DNA of 56,586 nt, from the NCBI GenBank assembly GCA_001642005.1, contig LWCA01000094.1:1-56586 (forward strand). Direction: 5' to 3'. Shown piece by piece: positions 47,917-56,586 of the stretch (positions are counted from its first letter, which is position 1; every line of letters begins with the position of its first letter). The notes under the pieces were generated by a model. It was not told where the DNA came from. It did no database searches and saw only the letters and a program-made list of their open reading frames with translations. Source of the DNA: Intoshia linei. Taxonomy: Eukaryota > Orthonectida > Rhopaluridae. The position numbers and the translations under genes are program-made.

Positions 47917-49297
47917 TATCAACCCTCAATGGAAAATCCTTTTTTTCAATATTTTTTTGAAAAACACGATTTTAACAAATCTTATGAAAACACCTCTTAT
48001 TCCAACCACAAAATAAAACTGCAACATTAACAACGATTAAGGGAAATATCATCTTTTTCTAATATTATTTTGAAAAATCTTTTTTTACTAAATCTTATGA
48101 GCAAAAACTTCTTAATCCAAAACTCAAAATAAAAAAATCCTCATTTGCCAATATTTTTTTTAAAAACACGATTGTACTAAATCCTATGATGAAAAACCTT
48201 TAATTTTTTCATCAATGTTTTATATTTCATGTTTCTTAAAAAACATGCCATTATAAACTATAGGCACTAACTTTTATTATATATCCTTGTAGAAATTTGG
48301 ATTAAGTTTTTGAATTATTAACATAAACGCGTTAAAAAATTTTAATGGTATATTTTTCACTAGCTAATTGGAATGTAAGTGTAGAAAATAGATATCATTT
48401 TATTGAAATAACGAATTATGAAATATTAAAAACATTTAAAAATTGAATAAAATTACGAGATCAATTTTTCAAGTGAACTCACGATTAAGAAAAATGATAT
48501 AAGGTAAATTACAGCTTTATGTTGATTTTTTAATAAAATATTTACGAGTCGATTTGAGTCGTAAATGTTTTTAAAAATTTTTACTATTTATTATTTATTG
48601 TGAATTTAATTTTTGGTACAATTGAAAAAATCTACCCTCGGCAGAGTTAGGTACAGTTTGTAGTACAAATTGTACCAAATACATAACATTCAAGCTAATT
48701 TTAAAATATAAAATAAAGATAAAGTAAATACATTTGGTAAACATTCAGTTCATTGAACTTTTCATACTTTAAAAATATAATTTAATCTTTCATGTTGGCT
48801 CATTTCAATAATTTAACAATTATATTGTGATAATCAAAGAATGTGTAAAATTTAATTTTTTTAATTGGTAAACATCAAAGACTTTGTCACATATTGCGAA
48901 AATTAAAAATTTTTTATTAACCTGATAAAACAATTCTATGTAATTTATAAAATGCACTACACTCAGCATAGATTAAAATAAAACAAATTCACATTTAAAT
49001 TGCAAGTTAAATTAAAAATTACATCGAAATTTTACTAAATCTTATGTCAAAATAAAAATTCTTTAAATCCTACAATTTTTCAATTTAATAACATAGAACA
49101 TAGCTAGACAATACATAGTAATGGTAATGTAAATTACAAAAAAAGGAGTATCATGCGTAAACCCGTTTTAGATATTTTTACATGACAATAAAAATTTTAG
49201 AAATTTTATAAATTGGATTTATTTAGCGTTTATATATAAGCAATTTGGGCTTTAATATGGTATTTCATGTTTTACCTCATTTTATTTAAATTTATAG
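47917..49297. other. Intron-like AT-rich stretch
   Basis: 47930-48220 holds reverse copies of the degenerate repeats seen at 11996-12365 (AAATCTTATGAGCAAAAAC, ACTTCTTAATCCAAAAC). 48630-48700 resembles 25595-25640 (TCGGCAGAGTTAGGTACAGT against TCAGCAGAGCTAGGTGCTGT), a shared short repeat. No coding exon was recognised. Confidence 0.4.
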
Positions 49298-52200
49298 AAG
49301 CAAAAGATTAATCTACAATTGGCACACAATCCTGTAGTAACATGTCAATTGTTGGATCAACCTACCGACTTGAGTTTTCCAAATAATTTAAAAAAAGAAA
49401 ATTTTGATTCACAGTAATATTTTATGTTTTTACCTCTTTGATGCTATTTCAATTTTCTGTAGTGAATTTTCACATTTGAATAATATAAAATTTAATATTT
49501 TACAATATTACAATTTAATAATTTATAATAATATTTTGGTTATTCTTTAATATAAACTGATTTTCCTTGAACGCAAAACTATAATACATTGGATTGGATA
49601 AATTTCGGTCGGTTAGATTTAACATTATGGATTTTATAAATTTACAAAAAATATTTACCTTGTATTTGGGTTGTTATTATTAAATCATAATGGTTCTAGA
49701 AAAATTTAATCTAGATGACGTGGTGCTAAGTTTGACAAAGATTAGAAATCATGTCTAGAAATCATTTAAAGTGTTTGTCAACCGATGCACCTATAAATTT
49801 TTATGTGTGCCCAGCGTAAAATTGAAAACAAGCCACATACACACTGCCAAAATATTATGCAAATCACTAAAAGTTGTGTAATTCAGTCTACAAATAATTA
49901 AAACTTATATTTTTTTTGTCATTAATTGACATTTAATCGACTCAATATGTATTAAAAAAATAAATATTTATTTAATTCAAATAAAAAATTTTTATTTACA
50001 TAATATCGTTTTTTTATATTGCTAAGTGTGCCAAAATATTATGCAAATTTTAAATGGGAAAGAAAAGAACCAAATAGTTGGTTTAATGGCAAGAGGAAAA
50101 AGTATTCTACAAATATCACGATGTCTCGAACGTGATCCTCGCACTATTAAAAAATGGTTAGAAGATCCGTCTAAAAAGAATCATAGGTCAAATAGGGGTC
50201 GAAATAAGATACTTTTACCTAGACAATTACGAATTCTTAAGAAAGAGTGCTGGTGACACCACTTGCGATGAGTTTAAGATTATTTTCGGCTTGCAACATA
50301 GGAGATGTGTCTAGAAGCAGTCGATGTAGGGTTTTAAAATCTGTTGCATCTGTTATAAAATCTCTTAGAATACCGATTTTGAAGCCTATTCACAAAGAAA
50401 AAAGGATGAAATGGTCTAGAACCAATTTAAAGACAAATTTTCAATCCCTAATATTTACAGATGAATGTTGTGCAACTCTTGATGGCCCGGATGGCTGGTC
50501 AAAAGGTTGGGTACTAAATAACACTAAAGTACCATCAGTAATGCGTCGTCAACAAGGTGGGGGTGATATACTGTTTTGGGCAGGTATAATCGTTAAGGAG
50601 GTATTAGGGCCAATTAGAGTTCCCAGTGGCGTGAAAATAAATTCGAAGTTTTAATAGTTATTATTATGATATTTTTAAATTTTCATATTTAATTACACAG
50701 AAAATATGGCTCAACACTATATTCCATGTTTGAATTTAAAAAACGAAAATTTTAAAAATAATTGCATATTTATGCATGACAATGCACCTTCACATGCATC
50801 GTCGTATACCCGATCATTTTTCTCAGAAAATGGCATTAGTGGAGGAAAATTGATGGATTGGCTCCCTAACAGCCCGGATTTAAACCCTATAGAAAATTAC
50901 TGGAGCATGATAAAAATGTAACATTGAAATTACCTTAATAATTATTTATATTAATCATTCAGAAAATTATATTCTGCTGGGACTCAGTATAACACCCTGG
51001 ATCTACTTTGGAATGCAATTGAAGAGGTGTCTAAATCTATTATGCTAGAACGTGATAAGGATTTGACTGATTCGGTCGATGGTAGACTTATTAAGTTGTT
51101 ACAAGTCGATGGTAACTACATTAAACATTAGAACTAAATTTTAACGATCTGATCCATCAAATTTAGTATGATTCATTGCATTTGCATAATATTTTGGCAT
51201 ACTAACATTAACTAATAAATCTATATATTTAATTATTTTAATTTTAATTGCTTCAAATTGTTTTCTTTTAATTACAAATAATGTCAAGTACATTCTATAA
51301 AAAAATTAACAATTTCTCTCAACTTTTAAGTATATTTTTGCGAGTTTTTTAGATCTGCATAATATTTTGGCACAAAGTGTAGTATATAGTATATACCATT
51401 TCATAAAGGATCAGTTACATCATTTTTTTGATTTTTTGTCCCAAAACTACTTTTTTTAAATGTGCAACTTTTCCTAAATTTTGAACTTTATAAAAATTTT
51501 CATAAGTAACAACAAAAATACAATTTTTACCATTTAATGATCCTCGTTTTTTGTGAAATTTTTTTAATTGCTTCCTAGTGCGTCCAATAGAAAAAGTTGA
51601 GAAACGCTTTTTTAGAGCTTTTTTAAAGGCCGATGATTTGGTTTATTAATTTTTTTATTTTACTTTATATTTATGATTTTTACTGTTTTAATATTTTTAT
51701 TTTAAAAATAAACCGAAGAAATTCAGTGATTAATAATAATTAGGAACGTCCACCGATAACTCGGACTATAATGAGAATCTGTATAAGGGTTAACCCTTTA
51801 CTAGTCGCGCTTTTTCAAAACGTAAATAGTCGTAAGACGACAAAAATGGCAGTTTTTAATGAATGAAAAAGTGACACGATGTAATAAACAAATTAAAATA
51901 TCATAAAATATTTAATTACAATGATAATAATAAATATGACGCTGATTGATATAGTTAGTTTAATAAATATTTGTTTTTACTGCAATTTGAACATATAATA
52001 TTTGAATGATTTTTGCAAACGTTCAATTTTTTAGATTTAAAATATCCCAGAAAAGAAGTAGCAATCATTCCATAGATGTATTACTAAAAAATGAAAGTGA
52101 TAAAAACGGAATATGGGATAAAAAATCATTTAAAATTAATGGTGTTGATCAAATTGATTTTTCTGATAATATTTCACCAAAATTAGCTATATTAATTGAT

Positions 52201-55200
52201 AAAATTTTTGAAAAATGTGATAATGATGCAAACCAAAAAAATACAAATCAGGGTAATTTTTATATTATTAAAATTACATTATTTGAATTATGTATTGATG
52301 ATATAATAGTAGTAATAAAAAAAGAAGAAAACAAGCCTTTACTCAAAATTTCTGGTTATATTGATAATTCACTGAATGTAAATATTTATATTTATTTATA
52401 TGTTAAATGCATCAACTTGATTTCCTGTATAGATTGTAATATTCATTTTATTACTTATAATTGTGAAGTGTAAACCATTAGTTTTTAAATTTTATACTCT
52501 ACGACCGCTATTTGACCCAAAAATTTTGTAGTCTATAAATATAATAGGTTACGTACTTTTTTGTATGATAATATTAACTTTAAAAAATAAAAAATTCTGG
52601 AAAAAATATTTTAATTTATTATAATAAATCTTTTCTAAATCTACTCAGTGGTGCGTAAGTTTAACTGATGAAACTACAGCTATATATTATGCATTTCAGA
52701 GGTTTGATTTAAAATAGTAAACTAATCTTAATTTTATAAATTTTGGTGAGTTATTGGTGGTATGAATAAAAATTTTTTACTTATAAACAAACTGAGTTTA
52801 GTCAAAAGCAACGCTAGGATCGAGCCGAAGAAAATCAAGAAAATATAAGTTTATCAAATTAGATAGTAATTTATTTATTATAAATTTATTATTTACACTG
52901 TTAATTAACTGTAAATCAAATTTTTTTATAAATTGTTTAAATTTCAATTTTCAGTCAATTAATTTTAAAGTTCACTGATCGCACACCCGTTGTTTTCACT
53001 TTTTTTCAAATAGGTGACATTTATTATGAATTTAGGCAATGAAAATGTAAAACTACAAAATATTCAATGCTTGAAATTCAATTTTTCTAAAACAATATGC
53101 ATTAATTGTGAAAATAATGAGAAATTTTGTCGGTTCATTAATTTCAGGTAGTATTATTAAACTTTTTACATTTTAGATTTTTAATTTAGATTTAATTTAA
53201 CCTCATTTACCTAATTAGACCTTATTTTTATATCTAGATATTTCCATTTCAATGCAAATTCAATGGTTTCTTATACAAAGGCGAAACAATATAAACATGA
53301 TATAAAAAATTCAGCAATTAGTATATTATTTTATTTCATAGAAATTATTTGGCACATGTAACAAAAAATTTTTTAACAAAATAATGAATATTAGGTTTTC
53401 TAATCTAGAATCTATAATCTTTTTAGAGTCACAAAATTTCGTGTCATCATAATTTTTTTGACTTTTTAATTTGTAAATATTAATTTCCTATTTTATTATC
53501 AATGGATAAAAAATAACAATTCGTTATATTTTTTGTTTAAACATCGTTACGGAGACTCTTGCATATGAGTGGATCTGGTTGTTTCTTGTATACTTGTGAG
53601 TGCAGATTATGTTGTACTATTATAAACTTAGTCATAAAATTTTATGATCATATCAAATTTAAATTAAATTATTTTTTGTATATTAATTGATGTCACTAAT
53701 AAAATCACATGTTTCGATCATAAAGTATACATTAAATTATTTATTTGATTACAAAATTGATTGCTTACTTAATAACTTACTTAATGGGTATTATTAATAT
53801 ACGTTACATGAATATCTAAAGTTTTTTTTAATTTCCTCTATTGGTTATTTAATTATATGATATTATATTATTTAAGATGATATTACAAAAAACCTATGGA
53901 CCCCAAAAAAATTAATAATAATGACAATTTTTAATGAATCATTACATTTGGGTGAAACGAATGATTAATGGTCAAAAGACATGGACTACTCTATTTTTGC
54001 GAGATGATCAACTTTATAAACTATTAATATTAACCTTTAAGTTGAAGGTTAAAGTTTAATCCGTCAATGTTCTCAAAATGGAACATGTTTTTCAAGTATT
54101 GTTTACTACATATTTTATGACATCAATAAAAAGTCTATATTATCTATCTTCCCTGTGAAAAATTAATTTATATTCCTTGGTTGATGTTTCATAGAATCAT
54201 GAATATTGACTGATTTTTTGTCCTATTTTCAATTTGAAATTTAAAGCTTTTTTTATAACTAGAAACTTAGCTCGGTCATAAATTTTAATAAAATAATTAA
54301 ATAAAACCGCTGCTCCTAAAATAGAACAATGAAGGTTTCCCAATAAGTTTTTACACTTATAAGTAATTTAATTTAGTACTAAAGAATTTACTTTTACATG
54401 ATTTGCCCGCTTTGTATTAGTATTTCTGAGCCTTTATGTTATAAAAACGACTTTATGTTACGAAAATGTCTATAATATGTAATAAATGTATATAATTTTC
54501 ATGGGTCCCAAAAAAGTGTTGTGAACCCCGTTGAGAATGGCTGATGTAAATGATCGAGTTTTATGAAAAAAATTGTAAGTTATGCAAATTAGTTTTTTTA
54601 TGAGCATGTTTTATTAGTTTGACTAAGTAAATCAACGACATTTTCGTAGTTAACAAATCACCATTTGTCTATCAATATCATTTCGTTGTATCTATTTGAC
54701 ATAATAATATCATGTTATTATTTTATATCCAATGTACTTGTAAATGACATAGCTCAGAGTGCAATAAAAATAATGAAACCTTTTATAAAGCCATTAATTA
54801 GATATTAATTATTAATAATGACTAAAATGTTTGTGTTTAGAAAAAACTGATAATTATCTCTTTAATTTAAAATATGCAGGAAAGATTGTATGCCAACTTA
54901 GTAAAAATGAATCAGATTTTAAAGAAAAATATGTGATAGGTATTTTATCTTCATTGTAACGCAATTTAATACTATCTGCAGTGCGGTGCTGCATATTGAT
55001 TCTAACCGTATGAAAACAAAAAACTCACCAAAAATTGTTTGATGAATTTTTATTAACTTTATAATTTGGTGTTCAGTGGACACCCTGTTTTATATTATAA
55101 TGTATATAATATATTGTAGATACAAGCAAAGTGTTAAACATAGAAAATAATACATCAAATACTCTTTGCGACAAATGTAAAGGCGTCATTTTCAATTTTC

Positions 55201-55338
55201 ATAACATGTGTTCAAAATGTGGAGTTTACATTTGTTTTAAATGTTCAAACGTTCTTAGTCAATTACAAAACCGCCCTGGGAAACTTTTTTGCTACAGACA
55301 TCAAGAAATTTGCATTCCAAAAGTTGTGTATACCTATG
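49298..55338 (+). CDS. KDM3: KDM3/JMJD1-type histone demethylase, N-terminal part (partial)
   Basis: Exons 49298-49413, 52035-52252, 53036-53147, 53238-53320, 54841-54939 and 55120-55338 join in phases 2, 1, 2, 1 and 1 without stops. Recognisable: CINCENNEKFCRFINFR (family: CRECR...FCRFFHFRRL); LKYAGKIVCQLSKNESDF (family: ILANVGDQFCQLV.SEKE); then the zinc finger CDKCKGVIFNFHNMCSKCGV, YICFKC, spaced as in KDM3 (CDVC..TLFN.HWVC.KCG..VCLDC). Known: nuclear Fe(II)/2-oxoglutarate enzymes removing methyl from H3K9me1/2. The JmjC catalytic domain lies beyond the window, so activity cannot be judged. The first two exons have no recognisable family features; they are included on phase agreement. Introns carry a Tc1 element, a piggyBac end and a hAT-like copy; a piggyBac element sits in the intron after the zinc finger. 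Confidence 0.78.
49840..51379 (+). mobile_element. Tc1-like element with IR/DR ends
   Basis: The element is flanked by TA (49838-49839 and 51380-51381). The outer repeat TGCCAAAATATTATGCAAAT at about 49845 is repeated internally near 50030, and inverted at about 51179-51199 and 51350-51373. This gives two direct repeats inside each inverted repeat (IR/DR), as in Sleeping Beauty-type Tc1 elements. The transposase lies between. Length 1540 bp, close to typical Tc1 size. It lies in a KDM3 intron, in the same orientation as the gene. Confidence 0.88.
50041..51131 (+). pseudogene. Tc1-family transposase, frameshifted, with two small introns
   Basis: From ATG at 50041 a helix-turn-helix region is readable (IVGLMARGKSILQISRCLER). 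The catalytic triad is present: Asp in IFTDECCATLDG, Asp in CIFMHDNAPSHA, and Glu in LPNSPDLNPIENYWSMIK, followed by DSVDGRLIKLLQVDGNYIKH and TAG. Two frame changes are needed near 50235-50310, where the reading passes through GDTTCDEFKIIFGLQH, so the copy is not intact. Two intervals, 50648-50700 (53 bp) and 50918-50962 (45 bp), have GT-AG ends, and their removal restores the expected protein (KINSK|NMAQHY; SMIK|IKLYSAG). The inner direct repeat overlaps the start codon. Confidence 0.83.
51382..51793. other. KDM3 intron sequence between two transposons
   Basis: AT-rich. No element or exon was recognised between the Tc1 right flank and the TTAA of the piggyBac end. Confidence 0.4.
51794..52020. 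mobile_element. Solo piggyBac-family end, just upstream of a KDM3 exon
   Basis: After TTAA (51790-51793) the sequence CCCTTTACTAGTCGCGC begins a stretch that is about 85-90% identical by eye to 55408-55632, the end of the piggyBac copy. The two diverge after GATTTTTGCAAA. No opposite terminus was found, so this is a truncated or deleted copy. It stops about 15 bp before the acceptor (TTTTTTAG, 52033-52034) of the KDM3 exon at 52035, so it abuts the splice-site region. Confidence 0.8.
53321..54840. other. KDM3 intron containing a hAT-like copy
   Basis: 53873-54543 is a reverse copy of the 10498-11677 element: CTATGGACCCCAAAAAAATT at the left, then a block with TTACATTTGGG, and GTGAACCCCGTTGAGAATGG at the right. 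The left terminal inverted repeat is missing, so it is truncated. The rest of the intron is AT-rich without features. Confidence 0.7.
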
Positions 55339-55407
55339 GTAGGTTTATTATTATTTCGGTCTTTTTAAATGAAGTTATATACTAGGCTGATCAAAAATTT
55401 TTTTTAA

Positions 55408-56586
55408 CGCTTTACTAGTCGCGCTTTTTCAAAATGTAAACAGTCGCAAGATGACAAAAATGGCCGTTTTTAATGAATAAAAAAGTGACACCATGTAATA
55501 AACAAATTTACATATCATAAAATATTTAATTACAAGGATAATAAAAAATATGACGCTGATTGATATATTTAGTTTTATCTTTGTTTTTACAGTAATTTGA
55601 ACATACAATATTTGAATGATTTTTGCAAAGGTAGACGCAAATTATTAGTTTTTTTGAACTCATTAGTCACACAAAAATAACATTTTCGTCTTTTTACAGC
55701 AATTGATGTAGCTAAAATTCATAATTATTCTATTTATATATAAAAATTACATGGATGTTGAAAAGATAAATTTCTGAATAATTTGTTTTCGATACATAAA
55801 GATTTTCCAAGTTGTCTCAAGTATAATCTCCTCGAGATATATACATTTCCCGATTTATAAAGAATATAACTGTTTACAGCCAAAATATTCAATAAACCTT
55901 GAAACAAATAATGAGGCCATCTTCTAGTTTTCCTTTTTGTACTGTATTCGTTACATAAATAATCAAGAACGTCAACACCTCCTTTGTTTTTATTATATAA
56001 TAATATAAGATTAGGTTTTTTCTTTGCATCCTCTTCGTTGAAATTAATGCTATCATGTTTTGTTGAGATCAAATTAACAAATTTTATAGGTTTAGGACAA
56101 TAAGAAGCTAGTTTAATTATTCCTAGATGACCGGAAATGGTAGAAAAAACAGCCCGATTTTTTGTAGACACAAATTGAGGTGCTAATTCCCTTTTATTTT
56201 TTCTAATGGTACCACATAATGTTAATTTTATTTCCCACAACTGAAACGCCAATAATATCGATGTAAACCAATTATCCATTGTTACATTGCACCCACTTCC
56301 CCAATAAGGTTTCAACATTCGTAGAGTAACATTTATAGGTTAATTTTTGCTTTTATCGTCGTCTTTTCCAATGTAGAAGAATCTACAACATATAATTTTA
56401 GTCCATATTTGCAAGGCTTCGAAGGTAAATACATTTAAAACTGCATCTTCCTCTAAATGAGACCATGGTTTCATCCAATGTTAAGTTATTTTTAGGTTCA
56501 TAGTTGTTTTGGAAATTTTTCACAAAAAGATAAAATATTTCCCTTATTGGTGCAAGCCTGTCGTTCTTTTTTCTTTGTTCTCTAGT
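55408..56586 (-). mobile_element. piggyBac element, 3' part (continues past the window)
   Basis: The element end CGCTTTACTAGTCGCGC follows TTAA (55404-55407), the piggyBac target. It covers the transposase pseudogene listed next and runs off the window. It is inserted in the KDM3 intron after the zinc-finger exon, in reverse orientation to that gene. Confidence 0.85.
55734..56586 (-). pseudogene. piggyBac transposase, frameshifted, 5' end outside the window
   Basis: Read from the window end on the minus strand: NDRLAPIREIFYLFV, LTLDETMVSFRGRC, then a frame change to PSKPCKYGLKLYVVD, then another frame change to KPYWGSGCNVTMDNWFTS, then KLTLCGTIRKNKREL, NKGGVDVLDYLCNEYSTKR and a stop at 55734. 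The three catalytic Asp positions of the family appear present (YVVD, MDNWF, GGVD). At least two frameshifts break this copy. The cysteine-rich C-terminal domain common in the family is not evident. Confidence 0.85.

Noticed and set aside
1-56586. CRISPR arrays, tRNA, rRNA or prokaryotic operons
   Set aside because: No regular repeat-spacer pattern, cloverleaf or ribosomal sequence was seen, and the genes are spliced animal genes.

Overview
The window is from an animal nuclear genome, very AT-rich (roughly three quarters A+T by eye), with GT-AG introns, long transposon-filled spacers and single-copy metazoan genes. An innexin with the spiralian-type first loop (CWCPAHFTSQ, then VCWTKNTFYL), a ZIC zinc-finger gene, SLD5, RUNDC1, GTPBP10 and KDM3 relatives and a rhodopsin-like receptor together point to a bilaterian invertebrate, most likely a fast-evolving spiralian (lophotrochozoan). 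I cannot name the species. Most genes had to be assembled from several exons. Phase matching of neighbouring exons was used as the main test of each join.

Layout. 0.5-4 kb (+): the 3' end of a mitochondrial Obg-type GTPase (GTPBP10), then a five-exon RUNDC1 relative. 7.9-16 kb (-): a complete four-exon ZIC transcription factor whose introns hold hAT-type and mariner-type elements. 16-24 kb: spacer with two terminal-inverted-repeat elements and a few exon-like stretches. 24.0-24.4 kb (+): an unrecognised membrane or secreted protein. 24.4-45.6 kb: an unclassified repeat family built from ~130-bp units is scattered on both strands. Within this zone lie a glutaredoxin exon with a one-base frame break (33.1 kb, -), an intronless class A receptor (33.7-34.7 kb, -), a six-exon GINS subunit SLD5 (36.0-37.7 kb, +) and a complete seven-exon innexin (39.6-45.8 kb, -). 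46.4-55.3 kb (+): exons of a KDM3/JMJD1-type histone demethylase up to and including its zinc finger; the JmjC domain lies beyond the window. Its introns hold a Tc1 element, two piggyBac-family sequences and a hAT-like copy. 55.4 kb to the end (-): a broken piggyBac transposase.

How the parts relate. The genes are unrelated housekeeping and developmental genes, with no operon-like logic. The innexin and the putative KDM3 first exon are head to head, about 530 bp apart, and may share a promoter region. Small introns (36-53 bp) coexist with kilobase introns, and several of the long introns contain identifiable transposon insertions. Two single N characters flank an exact 346-bp duplication inside innexin intron 1, which looks like a scaffolding error rather than biology.
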